From contig NC_030388.2 in assembly GCF_001625215.2 (NCBI RefSeq), forward strand, positions 26,648,558 to 26,712,557: DNA of 64,000 bases, read 5' to 3'. The notes beneath the pieces were generated by a model. The model was not told the DNA's origin. It ran no database searches and saw only the letters and a program-made list of their open reading frames with translations. Below are positions 12,586 through 24,472 of the stretch, one piece after another. The DNA comes from Daucus carota subsp. sativus (lineage: Eukaryota; Streptophyta; Magnoliopsida; Apiales; Apiaceae). Both the position numbers and the translations under genes were made by a program. Positions within the stretch are counted from its first letter, which is position 1. Each line of letters begins with the position of its first letter.

Positions 12586-13659
12586 TGGTTTCTTGAATTC
12601 CTGTACAGAAGTTCTGTTTTAATTTTCATGTTCTGGCAATATTAACGTAACGTAGACAAATGCATGAACAAAGGATACTAGTCTATAGATCCTACTGATT
12701 TAGTAATGCTTGAAGGCAGAAAGAAATGTGATGTTTAAGTCTATGCAACTGCCTGTAGCTCACCAGACAAGAACTCACATGTTCTGAGGCTAAAGAAGGT
12801 GAGTACAAAATTTTATTGAATTCTTGAGCAAGGACTTGAACATGTTATATGGTGAACACACATAAGTTGAGTATCCCCACATGCTAGGCCATGGTCTGTC
12901 TGGGGGACCAATAATCCAAAGCTTTGGAGTGTACACTTTTAGTTTTCTAACAACATTTTTCCAACTCTTGATCTAGACCACTTCATTGCTTCAACTGCCT
13001 AGGCTTATCCACACATGATATTTGTACATGTTTGCTAATATTGTATCAGGGCTTCAAAGATCAGTTCATTTGATTATGTGTCAGGAAATGTCTTGGTTTG
13101 CTAAGATTTCGAAACTATGGTTGTGATGAAACTGTCTTTCCAGGTGTCTGTGTGTTAGTTTATCAATTCTGGGATTAGCTGCGCAATTAAGCATTACATG
13201 TTTGGCTAATTGCTTAAACTGTTCTTGAGATAAGCTTAGTTATTTCTGGATGTGTCCTACATGTGGGTTATAGATTGCTTAAAGGTGTCAAGTGGTTTTC
13301 ATCAAAAGTGTACATTATTAACAAAATTATGTTGCAAGGCTGCGTAATGTCTAAGATTTCCAACCAGCTATAATGCGCCAATAGTTTATTCACATTATTG
13401 AGTAGCTCAATTTTGTAATCACACATTTTAAGACTATAAGCTGGATCGGAGCAGGCTTGTCTCGGCTTAAAATTGGCTTAAAATTAGAGATAAGTATGAG
13501 TTAGTTTGAGATATTTTTTTTAGTGATTTGATTTTTTAAAAAAATCATAAAATTACCATAAATCACAACTTATTTATAATATATTTTTATTTTTATATTT
13601 CTAATAATTTGTAATTTATTAAAAAATTAAAATTATCCAAACATATATTTTAAGTTTCT

Positions 13660-13795
13660 AGTTAATTATAATCGAGTGGTTAAGTGTTTATCCTCTGTTG
13701 GTGTCTTGAACTCGACTCTGACTTAGCCCGAGAATATCTCAGAACAAATACTCAAATTATAAGGTTACAAGTCATATTAGTTTTAAAAAAAAAGT
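13660..13795 (+). repeat. Possible tRNA-derived SINE remnant
   Basis: An A-box-like tggttaagtg is followed about 35 bases later by a B-box-like cttgaactcgac. An A-rich run follows near 13783. It does not fold as a functional tRNA. Boundaries are uncertain. Confidence 0.35.
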
Positions 13796-15250
13796 TGTAA
13801 TTTAACGTGGTTTAATGCTTCAAAGATGAAGTCATTTGCAGATTTTTTCGGTTATTAGTATATTTTGATATTTAATTCGTCGAAGTTTCAAAATCCTTGC
13901 GAACGGAAATTAATATCTCAAGTTTCTACTAAAGCATAGAGTTGTGGGAAGAAAGTGACAGAACACTCGGAAATCTAATAACATGTAGGCTCTAAATGGG
14001 ATATTATTTAATGTGACCCTCGTCACTTATGAGATGGATTATCATTTCCCCTCCAATCTGCCTTGCCACCTTTAATTTCTTCTGAACTTTGGTTACTTTA
14101 ATTGGTAGTTTGAAAATCTTCAAGTATGGGACAAGATTATGTAAAATCCGAATTCGACACCAATAATATTAGATTAAAATTTTAGAACTTCCTAGCGATG
14201 GAAATGTCTTGGTTGCTGTGGAAGTTTTGGATAATTAAACTACTTGCAGAATGGGTATGCAATATTTAATTGCTAGTAATTGCTTAGAGCCTTCAACTTG
14301 TTTCTAAATGCAGCAAGATGACAAATTGTTATACAATCCAAATAAATAAATTGACAAGTTTTCTAATTACATTCGCAAGTTGAACCACGGATCGGATCAA
14401 AAATAACATGTATGCATCAGAGTTGATTGATGTATAATTGTAGCCCGACTATTCCTGAGGTTAAATTATAGATGAGTTTGTATTAGTAGATTGATATCTG
14501 TAGAATATTTGATTATCTACCAACTATTACAATATATATTTGAGATTTTTTTTTATAACTGATGCTTGAATACGTCGAAAATGAGTATTTTTCTTTTTTT
14601 TTTTGAAACAAAATGAGTATTTTTCTAATATTTTTTGACATGAGGATTAAACTGTCACTTGCGCTATCGAATTACGCTCAAATATTTAAAGATTTAGTGT
14701 TAATAGATTTGAGTAACTCGCTTCCGAGTGCTGGGATTTTATTCAAAAAAAGACATGAAAATTTATTTAATTAAAATGATATAACACTAATATAAAAAGA
14801 CTTAAAATGTATTCTAAACAGAATTCTAAAAATTAATAATTAATCATAATTAATCATCGATTAAATCGTGTTCCATCTTATTAATCCTTATTCCGTGTCG
14901 ATTAAATTCGATTTACATTTTTTATCGCATCAATTTAAAGAGAAGCCTGATGAAAACTAGATAAAGGAAGATAGATACAAAGTTATGTCAACGAAAGATA
15001 ACCGCAGAAAGGCCTAACATAAAGAAATAAACAATGAAAATTACATAAAAAGGCCAAAACCATAATTTACAACAAAAAATTCCAGAGAAAAAGTCAAAAG
15101 TAAAGAATCCAATTCATAACCTCCTTTTTAAAAATGAAAAAACAATTTTCATTATAATGATTTGACAAGGGCCCCCAACCATATTGTCTCAATTTCCACT
15201 CCCCCATGTCCCCCCTTAGAACATGGATGAAATTATGGTAGATGTCCACA
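13796..15250. other. Intergenic region upstream of the DUF1677 gene
   Basis: AT-rich, with no exon recognised. The last few hundred bases are presumably promoter. Confidence 0.4.
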
Positions 15251-15254
15251 CTAC

Positions 15255-15262
15255 TATATAAG
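15255..15262 (+). promoter_or_regulatory. TATA box of the DUF1677 gene
   Basis: TATATAAG lies 165 bp upstream of the start codon at 15420, in a pyrimidine-rich context. Transcription would begin near 15290, giving a 5'UTR of about 130 bases. Confidence 0.6.
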
Positions 15263-15419
15263 ACCTCCCTCTCTGTAAACCCTCTCATACATCACACACC
15301 AAATTTACTCTAATTTCCACCATTCTACATTTTATTCTTGCTACCCTATTTTTAGGCTACAACTTTTTGATCACTTGATCCCCATAAGGCCATTCCACAT
15401 TTAGAGTGAGAAAACAAGA

Positions 15420-15785
15420 ATGGAGATTGAATTGGTCAAGTGTGAGTGTTGTGGCCTTAAAGAAGATTGTACTCAGGATTACATTAATGAAGTGAAGTCG
15501 AAATTCGAAGGCAAATGGCTATGCGGATTGTGCTCAGAAGCTGTGAGAGATGAGCTGAGCAGAGGGAACTCCAAGGCATTTGATGTGGAGGACGCTATGA
15601 AAGCACACATGTCGTTTTGTGGAAGATATAAATCAAATCCGGCTATTCGGGTGGCTGATGGGATGAGACAGATGCTACGTAGACGGTCTGACATGTCGTC
15701 AGGCTCGTCGGGTTCTTCAAAAAAGTATTCGAGATCATCCAGCACCTCGCAAGTAGGAGATGATTCTTCCTTCTCTTATTACTAG
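15420..15785 (+). CDS. DUF1677 family protein
   Basis: A plant-specific small protein family (DUF1677) of unknown biochemical function. The single-exon frame gives 121 residues, a usual length for the family. Cysteines suited to metal binding are at positions 8, 10, 11, 17, 35 and 38 (words CECCGLKEDC and WLCGLC), followed by His63 and Cys67 in AHMSFCGRY and the conserved tail NPAIRVADGMRQMLRRR. The C-terminus is Ser-rich and looks disordered. The start is supported by the TATA box upstream and by the family's short N-terminus. Zinc binding is an inference. No organelle signal or membrane segment is visible. Confidence 0.9.
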   Translation: MEIELVKCECCGLKEDCTQDYINEVKSKFEGKWLCGLCSEAVRDELSRGNSKAFDVEDAMKAHMSFCGRYKSNPAIRVADGMRQMLRRRSDMSSGSSGSSKKYSRSSSTSQVGDDSSFSYY

Positions 15786-16320
15786 CTAGAAAAATGGTAA
15801 GGAATGATGAGATGACCCTGTTGTTGAAATAAGCTGACTGAAAAATGAAATATAAGAGCTTTTTCTGGCTTTCATGCAACTTGTTTTGTACATAGGATGT
15901 TTATTTCAATGCAAGCTTAATGTTATCAAGTTTCAAATTCTTATTGTCTCCTTGTTGATATCTGATGTTATGATTTCATAATTGCTCTGTTTTTGATTGT
16001 TCTTCTGTTTCTCTGATTACAGAATTTGCAGATTAGTAACATGTTGAAGGCTTATTTACCAAAGTCAACTGTTAAAACTAAATGATAGAGTATAATTACA
16101 CGTTTTAGGGGTCATTGCTTTCACTAAAGGATGTTATTAGTATAACCAAATGCATTATTACTTGTTGAGACCACAAGTGAAAGTGTTTTAAGGAATAAAT
16201 AAAAGGTGTCGAATGATAAGAAAAGGTTTGCTTAAATTAGTGGGTTCTTTAATATTATCATCAACGCTCCTGATAGCATGTTCGATACGGATTCAAATTA
16301 CTTACTTATAGATATAACTA
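15786..16320. other. 3' flank of the DUF1677 gene
   Basis: 3'UTR and intergenic sequence; nothing else recognised. Confidence 0.4.
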
Positions 16321-16324
16321 GTGA

Positions 16325-16930
16325 ATAAAGCCGCGCTTCGCGGCGGCGTTATTAATTTTTTACAAATTTTTAATATGAATTATTATTAGAATTGGATAAA
16401 AATTAAGAGTCATCTTCACGTTAAACTTATCACTAATAAAAAATATTCTAATTAATATAAATATTTGTTTAAGTGGCCACTTGTTAAAGACAATATTAAT
16501 AAAAAAAATTATTTGAACCGCCCTTCAAGACAATATTAATCAATAATTATGATAAAATTAAATATAATAATGTAGATAAAAATTAATTTGAGCCGCTCTC
16601 TCGCCGAACACAATACTAATAAAAAAAATTATAATATAAATATTAGTTTTAGTCAACCTACCATCAACACACAATATTAATAAAAAATTATTAGTTTTTG
16701 GATGAAAATTATTTTAGGACGTGGTCCCGTTTTAAAAATATATATATTATAACTTAGATAATAAAATTATTTTAGCCGTATCCCGTCAAACATAATACTA
16801 ATAGAAAATTTATTATTATTTAGATAAAAATTAATTTGGGCCGCCCTCCCCTGAAGCACAATACTAATCAAGAATCATTTACATTATGATAAAATTATAA
16901 TTATAATCGAATAAATATATCCAATTTCAT
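16325..16930. repeat. Degenerate tandem repeat block headed by a GC hairpin
   Basis: It begins with the perfect GC-rich hairpin gccgcgcttcgcggc (about 16331-16345). Six or more loosely similar units of about 80-90 bp follow. Each has a gagccgc- or gggccgc-like word, then an acacaatactaat or gacaatattaat word and an A-rich spacer. It resembles the end region of a Helitron-like or other non-autonomous repeat, but the class is not certain. Confidence 0.55.
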
Positions 16931-16985
16931 AAATTACAGATATCATATTTTTCTTAAGTCCTATTTCTTAACTGTTTAGAATTAT

Positions 16986-17213
16986 GGGGCCGTTTGGGTT
17001 AGCTTAAAAGAAGTGACTTCTTGCTTATAGTAAAGAAGTGGAGTACAAGTGAGAAGTAAATAAGTTAATAAAGTGTTTGGAAAAAAAGCAGAAACTGTGA
17101 GAGAGAAGCTAGCATTCTCAGCTTCTTAAAAGTGCTTCTACTTCTTTGCACAAACGGGTCAAGAGAAGCAGAAGCCGGAAGTAGCTTCTGCTTCTCTTGG
17201 CCAAACAGGCCCT
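16986..17213. mobile_element. GGGCCGTTTGG-type MITE
   Basis: The ends GGGGCCGTTTGG and CCAAACAGGCCC are inverted repeats. The interior is also partly palindromic (agaagtgacttcttgc; agaagcagaagccggaag). Flanking tat on both sides could be a 3-bp target duplication, favouring a PIF/Harbinger (Tourist-like) origin over hAT. Relatives lie at 2158-2397, 2637-2880 and 56160-56400. Confidence 0.75.
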
Positions 17214-17389
17214 ATTGTCTCTCTTCTTTTAAGATTTCTACTTCTTAACTACTTAGAATCTCATATATTTTAACTATTATATATTTTCAAGACTCCTATT
17301 TCTTAACAGTTTAAAATTATCTCTATTTTCTTTTAAGATTCCTATTTCTTAACTATTTTATTTAATTTCTCTCAAAAAATTAGAAAAAT

Positions 17390-18045
17390 TAAAACTGATT
17401 TTTTTCGGTTAACAGAAACCGAATTTTAATAAAAAAAACTCTACCGAAAACCGAACCGAATTAAATTTGATTTTTAACCGGAAATTTAAATTTCGGTTAA
17501 TATCGAAAATCGAAATTGTTAACCGAAATTTTCAAAAAACATCCAAAAAGTGAAAATTATGAAAATAAAAGCAAGTTTCATTCCAAGTTAATAGAAAAAG
17601 TCTTCGGCGAGAATATAAAATAACTACAAAAACTATTTGAGTGTCTTGCAATACATACCTTGAAGACCTGAGACTGAAATACACCAGTGTGTTTGAGGGT
17701 TTGAGTAGCAGGGGGCAACAGATCAATGGAAGTTAATGAACTGGTATTTATGTAGGTCCGTATATATTTTCGGAAGTGGGAAGTGAGTAGATACACGCTT
17801 ATAAATTATAAAAATATTTATACTATTAATTAAAAATATTTTTTATATAGTATATAAAAATTCGGTTAATGTATCATTCGGTTTTCGGTTAACCGAGGTT
17901 TAAAATCCAAAAAATCGAAAAATCAAAATATAAAAATTTGGCTACCGAAAACTGAACCGAAATTTGAAATGCGGTTAACCGAACTGAAATTATTTTTAAT
18001 TTTCAGTTCAGTTTTCGATTAACCGAACCGAATGCACACCCCTAA
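17390..18045. repeat. Repeat element rich in CGGTTAACCGAA
   Basis: Both ends (17390-17530 and 17865-18040) are dense in cggttaaccgaa and aaccgaaccgaa words and are roughly inverted relative to each other. The middle (17530-17800) is unrelated. This looks like a non-autonomous transposable element with long, low-complexity terminal inverted regions. Confidence 0.6.
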
Positions 18046-18589
18046 TTACACTACACCAACATATCAAATCAGATGAGAAACAAAAATCCAAACTTTATCA
18101 TAAATCTCAAATCCCACTTCAAAGATTCAATTTTTATCAGAAAACAGTGTCATCACAGTCCAGACTCCAAATTTTATATGAATGGCATGACAAATATCAA
18201 GATTTTATGATAAATAGGGTTTGAGTTAACCTAATGAATGCAATTACATAAACAAAGAACCAGTAATAATTCAAATGGGGTTTTAAGAATTAAGATCTTG
18301 CTTGTAAATGTGTCCGTGGAGTTGAAGAAATCAAGAACAATCTCCCAACCTGATTAAACTTTTTTTTCAATTCACATACAGTATATACCTGTTTCAGTCA
18401 ATAAAATAATTATATTTTTATCATACCGATTTATGAAATGCAGGATGCAGATACTCTAGATCGTGTATTAATTTATTTATTTTTTAATCATGGTAGATAT
18501 TTATGCTGGTGATCCGTATGATATATTTTACTTCCGTAAAATATTAGTTATGTTATAAATCTTCAATATATAAATATATAAAAAATTGT

Positions 18590-19690
18590 ATTACTTTTAG
18601 AATTCGATAAGAAAAGAATTGTATTACTTTTAGAATTCGATAAGAAAAAAATTGCATTATCTTTAGAATTCTTAACCTGATTTTTTGAATTATAGCTATA
18701 TTTTCTATCCGAAATTTAAGAAAAATTAGAAGACTGAATCGAGCAATTCTAGAGACGCCCGCATCCTCCTTTATATAGAGACGCCACCTAAGCGCCCTGC
18801 ATTATACAGTGGAATCTTGAAAACTACTGTGTGGTCTGTTCAGTGTTCTCACAAACTGTTAATGGGAGTTTTAGATGAAGTGAAGAAGATGATATGCCAC
18901 CAAATTTCATGTTTTGCTTCTCTCCGCAATCCTGTAGTTCAAGAATGAGATGCGGGAGTTTTAAATTTATATAAATCGGATATGGCCGACTATAAAATCT
19001 TTTTCTAACTAAATATGAAGAGTAATTCAGGTAATTTTAAATTATTTTAAAAAAATTTAGAGAACTCATTTTTAAAATTTTTAAAATAGAATCATGGAAT
19101 AATTAAGATTTTGCAATAGAATTCTAAATTTAATAATTTCTATATTAATATGTAATTGAAAATTAAAATTTTATTACCTTTATGATTTCTAAATAAGAAA
19201 AAGAATTGTATTACTTTCAGAATCCTTTTCTAGATTCCAGGGTATTATCTTTAGAATCCAATAAGAAAAGAATTGTGTTATTTTAGAATTCTTAAACCTC
19301 ATTTTTTGAAATTAGAAGACATCTTTAGAATTTTTAAACCTGATAAGACTGAATCGAACAATTCTAGAGACGCCCGCATCCTCCTTTATATAGTGGTGAC
19401 GATGAGCTAATCGAAAATAAAAATTGTATTAACTTACATTACAAATTTTAAATATAAATTGTATTTTATCAATAATTGCTAGTAATCCTATTGCTTTTAA
19501 GGTTTGTAAATAAGAAAAGAATTGTAACATGTTTAGAATTCAATAAGAAAAGAGTTGTATTACTTTTAGAATTCTTGAACCTGATTTTTTGAATTATAAC
19601 TATATTTTTTATCCGAAATTTAAGAAAAATCAGAAAACTGAATCGAACAATTCTAGAGACGCCCGCATCCTCCTTTATATATATATATTG
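18590..19690. repeat. Three-fold repeat family with a common end word
   Basis: Three related blocks end at about 18777, 19390 and 19680 with the same sequence, caattctagagacgcccgca followed by tcctcctttatata. Each is preceded by units of attacttttagaattcgata- and aagaaaagaattgt-type sequence, some in immediate tandem (18590-18670). These are probably nested or tandem copies of a non-autonomous element. Confidence 0.65.
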
Positions 19691-21600
19691 ATTATTTATA
19701 TAATATTAAAAAATCATAAATCAATATATTTTACAGAAGCAAGATGTGATGTCTCTCAAATAGTTGCGACTATTATAATTTTATTTTTTAATGTGTATTT
19801 ATGATTTAATATATTCTTGATTTAAATATAAAAGTAATAACGAAAATATGTTCCAGAACTAACACATAAAATTAATTCATGAATGAACTAATTTCTTATT
19901 TATAATTAATTTCTTATTTATAAATAATACTCTATTTTTTTTTAAGTTAAGTCAACCGAAGTTAAAGCTCCAAATTTTACCCAGATAAGCATGACAAGAT
20001 AGTGGGATGGTATTTCTGGATTAAAATGTAAATGAACATGATTGCAAATTTGCATGAGTGCACCAAAGTTAGTCAAACCCTGATAAATACTCCATTATGA
20101 TTAGTGAAAAAAGTACACGTAATTTATAGTATTAATTATTAGGTTAATAGTAAGACTCAACCAATCCACAACCATATATTAGAATCCGGGGGATCTCACT
20201 TTGTGGAAAGCAAAAGATTGGCATAAGGCCCATGAAAACGATTTCATCTGATTTTCAAATTGTATGATGTCAATTTTAGTTGATTTCACAATCTTTACAA
20301 CAAATTTTCCCCTCATCGCATCACATGCCCAAGACAGAAAGATTAATCTAAGTTATGTTGCGCCAAACAACATTATGGGGTGTACAATTTCGTCAAAGAT
20401 GTGTATGGGTATAAATCAGTTTTGACAAGAATCAACTGTTCATGACCAAAACATGTTAAACGAACTGTTCTTTTGAAAACCTGAAAATGTTATTCAAGAA
20501 TCCCGATCATCGTAAATTGTCAATGTTTAGTACTGAATATTAGCTGGAACATCTTCAGAAGTAGATTACTTGAGCTACATCAAGAACCGAACAAGCTTAA
20601 TATATATGTTATGGCTCAAAGCTCGTATGAGAATCCGTAACGAGCTTCAAGACTTTGAAGACTTTGAACTTTATGTCATATACATCATGCTAGTATCTTG
20701 AGATTGAATGTGTCAATTGAAATAGATACTGGTCCTGTTAAGTAACCGACTCGTCTAAAATGTCCGATGTCCCGGTAATGTCCCAACAAGATCTTATATC
20801 ATTCACCACCCTCAAAAACATTAGCAGCTCTCGACGTTAAACTGTAAGGTTCGTTGGAGTCCTCCAGAACCTAGTATCAGAAAATCAGTAAATTTAAATA
20901 TCATTTATAAAGATACCATTTAGGTGGTCTGCCACAAGCAAAAATTTAAATACAGGTCACTGTTAAATGACACCAATTCCATTTGTCCCAATTTTTCTTC
21001 TTTTTTTTTCTCTGTAAAATGAATTGCAGGTGCTTTTTGTTAATAGATGTAGTTAAGACTTAAGACATCAAATCCATACTTCTCATAGAAGTTTTTTCCC
21101 CCCTGCAGTAATTAATCTATTATAAAATTTATAGGGCGTATGAAATAGAAAGTCGCTAGTTAATGGTGGTGGGCTTGAATGTGGTTTTTGGCGGATTTTG
21201 AACTGTGATGATATCCATTTTCAGAAGTCTCTGAGGTTGGCATCTTAGCATCTTATCATCTTTTAAAACTTTAGCAGTGTCTTTTTAATCTTAAGCTCAT
21301 TCATTAACTTGATTAGTACAAGCTAAAGGTTGATCTGTTAGTTTATAGAGGAAATCGTACTACTTGAGCTGCAGAACAGGCACATTAATATTTTTAACAT
21401 AATTGACAAAATAGAATCTGAAAAAATACTACTAAATTTGCATTGATGAAGAACAAAGTATACTATTATATATGCATTGCAAAATCTAACGGAGTACTAA
21501 AAATGTATTCTGCTAGTTCATTTCCAAATAGTCAACACATCTACTGAAAACGTTTTAAGCAAACAATTATGATGTATATAAAGAAATTATTCAGTAAAGA
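19691..21600. other. Intergenic, no gene recognised
   Basis: AT-rich sequence. A stretch at about 21357-21600 resembles spacer DNA of the PHD array, for example the words cttgagctgcagaacaggca and tttgcattgatgaag, and marks the left edge of that array. Confidence 0.4.
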
Positions 21601-21607
21601 CTGGTTC

Positions 21608-22721
21608 TCAAGGAGCCTCACCTAGGTGGCTAGGCCGAAATAATATTTCCAGAATTTCTTTTGAAGTTTTTGCAAATCCCTCAGACACTGCTTTCATATC
21701 CTCAAGTTTATGTAATTCCTCTTTTATCTGATCCACTTTACTCTCAGTAAGCTGGAGCAAGACACCTGTGTCAGCAACGTAAGCCAAGTGGCGTTCCATT
21801 TCAGACTTTTCCTTACCGAGTTGGTAATACAGATTTTGAATGCAATTTTTTTGATCATGCAATCTCTCTTTTGCTATTTTGAATTCCAGCTCCTGAGATT
21901 TTTTAGAGCTTGCAGTGTCTGTTCAACACTATATCAAGTTTTAAAGACTCCGCCTCAGGATCAAAATTTGTAGATGCTTCCTTTGGAGAACCTTGTCTGA
22001 TATCGACGTTCTCCTCGTCTATTGCAGATTTAACTGCAACATTTCCATTATGACACATCACTCCTGTTACAGAATAGAGCAACAAATGTTAAGTTTAAAA
22101 AGCAAACCTTCAAGGCAACCAGTCATTTAATAATGTTGACATGAGTGTATATAGAAATATAGCAACAGCACAGGGTATAGAGAAAAGCACCTTGTTTACC
22201 TGTTGATCTATCATCCACATTCCAAACGTCGTCAAGTGTAGGTTCAATTTTGAGCCTTGAATCATATTGCTGAGTAAGAAATCAGAATACAATAGTTATA
22301 TCTTCAAGAACAGAAACCACCATTTTTTCGGTAGAAATTAACCTATACCTTTCCCATAGCTATTTCAAATATATGCAGCAACCTCTTTGCGGCACTTCTC
22401 TGCAAACCATGCAAAACACGAACCCCCAGATTGAGAATTTCCTTGATGTCATCATGAGAACTTATGGATTCACATATTTGTAAGAATTTCTTGTCATGTG
22501 GAAGCAGATCAGTTCTTGAGTCACAGCGCAGACAACAGTACTCAACATCCAGACCTCCTACTGTCCCAGCCATGTTGGCTTTCAGACCACATTCTAGATG
22601 AGCCACATGTCCACAACTTACGCTATTTTCTACAGTGGATTCACATCTAATAAAGCCATGATCTTCATAAGCAGGATTAACAGTTGTGCTACATAGTATG
22701 CAGCAGCAATCAAGGCAGAAT
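21608..22721 (-). pseudogene. PHD/coiled-coil pseudogene, array copy A
   Basis: Relative to copy F, three exons remain: a 5'-truncated PHD exon (about 22721-22349), a 70-nt exon (22269-22200) and the last exon (22063-21608). The PHD part keeps CGHVAHLECGLKANMAG and the C-terminal ICESISSHDDIKEILNLGVR. The last exon has lost one base in the sequence between CTTGA and GTTGAACAG, so the frame shifts early in the coiled coil (reads LDIVLNRH). Copy D carries the same lesion. There is no DUF7081-like first exon. Confidence 0.8.
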
Positions 22722-23513
22722 GTTCATAGTACTTGAGCCGCAGCACAGGTAGAGTTGCCCTATATTGATATATTAATATAAATTGAGAAGGTAGAATTTG
22801 GAAAAATACTACTAAATTTGCATTGATGAAGAACAAAGTATCCCATTATATATGCATTGCAAAATCTAATGGAAGTACACAATACTAAAAATGTTTTCTG
22901 CTAGCTCATTTCCGAATAGTAAATTTTCTTTTGATGTTCTTGCAAATCCCTCAGACACTGCTTTCATATCCTCAAGTTTATGTAATTCCTTTTTTATCTG
23001 ATCCACTTTACTCTCAGTAAGCTGGAGCAAGACACCTGGGTCAGCAACGTACGCCAAGTGGCGTTCAATTTCTGACTTTTCCTTACCGAGTTGCTGATAC
23101 AGAGTTTGAATGCAATTTTTTATATCATGCAACCTCTCTTTTGCTATCTTAAATTCTAGCTCCTGAGTTTTTTTCAGGTCTTGCAGTGTCTGTTCAACAC
23201 TATATTCAAGTTTTAAAGACTCCACCTTAGGATCAAAAATTGTAGTACTTGTTTACCTATCATCCACATTCCAAACGTCGTCAATTACAGGTTCAATTTC
23301 AAGCCTTGAATCATGTTGCTAATTAACAAATAAAAATACAATAATTAAATCGTCAAGGACAGACAATAAGAAATTACCTATACCTTCCCCATAGCCAGTT
23401 CATATATATGCAGCAACCTTTTTGCCGCACTTCTCTGACGAACCATGGAAAACACGAACCCCGGATTGAGAATTTTATTGATGTCATCATGAGAACTAAT
23501 GGATTCACGTATT

Positions 23514-23615
23514 TGAAATATAGCATAATATACATTTGGAGCTTTCCTCTAAGTATCTAATACCTTATAGTTTTAGATGTACTGACCTTAAGGTTTTAGA
23601 TGAGCTAGTTCTCAA
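23514..23615. mobile_element. Insertion of about 102 bp in copy B PHD exon
   Basis: It splits the codons for ICESISS. It is bounded by cacgtatt (23506-23513) and cacatatt (23616-23623), which look like an 8-bp target duplication. A related insertion of about 96 bp occupies the identical site in copy D. Confidence 0.65.
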
Positions 23616-23871
23616 CACATATTTGTAAGAATTTCTTGACATGTGGATGCAGATCAGTTCTTGTGTCACAACACCGACAATAGTACTCAGCATCCAGAGC
23701 TCCTGCTGTCCCAGCCATTTTGGCTTTCAGACCACCATTCTAATATATGGATGAAAAATGCTTCATTTACACGATTAGGTAAACATCCCGCCTCAATCGC
23801 CTCAGCCAAGTCATTTTGTGCAAAATTTAATAAAGCCATGATTTTCATATGCAGAATCAACAATCTTGCTA

Positions 23872-24100
23872 CTCCCTCCTTTTCTAAATATAGGTCGCTT
23901 AACTTTATGATACACATTTTTAATCTTATGATCGCATAGCGAAAATCATTATTTCTAAATTTTCTTTTTTTGAATTATTAATCATATATTTTTATTCGGA
24001 AAAACAAAATTTTAAAAATAATGATTTTATTATATGGTCAAAGGATTTAGAAGGGCGTGTCAAAAAGTCAAAAGATCTATGTTTCAAAAAAGAGGGAGAG
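23872..24100. mobile_element. Stowaway-like MITE in copy B PHD exon
   Basis: The ends are CTCCCTCCTTTTCTAAA and the inverted AAAAAGAGGGAGAG, flanked by TA on both sides. It is inserted at the TA of the gctacatagtatg word that is intact in copy F. Copy D carries the same element at the same site (28347-28583). Confidence 0.8.
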
Positions 24101-24472
24101 TATAGTATGTAGCAGCAATCACGACAGAATTCCGGTTCACTGCAGCAAATGCCAAAGAAAATAATTGCAGGAGGCTTTCCTGGTTCAGTTAAGCTGCAAC
24201 CTAGCTTGTTTCCAGCCTTGCAACCGCTAGTTGCATGCTTCGGTTCTGATATGCAAAGTAGAATCTGAAAAAATACTACTAAATTTGCATTGATGAAGAA
24301 CAAAGTATCCCGTTACATATGCATTGCAAAATCTAATGGAGATGCACAATACTAAAAATGTTTTCTGCTAGTTCATTTCCAAATAGTCAACACATCTACT
24401 GAAAACGTTTTAAGCAAACAACTATGATGTATATAAAGAAAATTTTCAGGAAAGCCTGGTTCTCAAGGAGCC

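Larger units (their letters stand above)
22866..24250 (-). pseudogene. PHD/coiled-coil pseudogene, array copy B
   Basis: The PHD exon homolog is interrupted twice: by a Stowaway-like MITE (23872-24100) and by an insertion of about 102 bp (23514-23615). A deletion joins the interior of the last exon (near 23240) directly to the 70-nt exon, removing the intervening intron and the acceptor. The coiled-coil part (23225-22866) stays open and keeps the wild-type frame that copies A and D have lost (LKLEYSVEQTLQDLKKTQEL), but its C-terminus is altered. A functional product is very unlikely. Confidence 0.8.

Noticed and set aside
13660-13740. tRNA gene
   Set aside because: A- and B-box-like words are present, but no cloverleaf with paired acceptor stem can be formed; treated as a SINE-like relic.
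18590-18680. CRISPR-like direct repeats
   Set aside because: Repeats are adjacent without unique spacers, and the genome is a plant nuclear genome.
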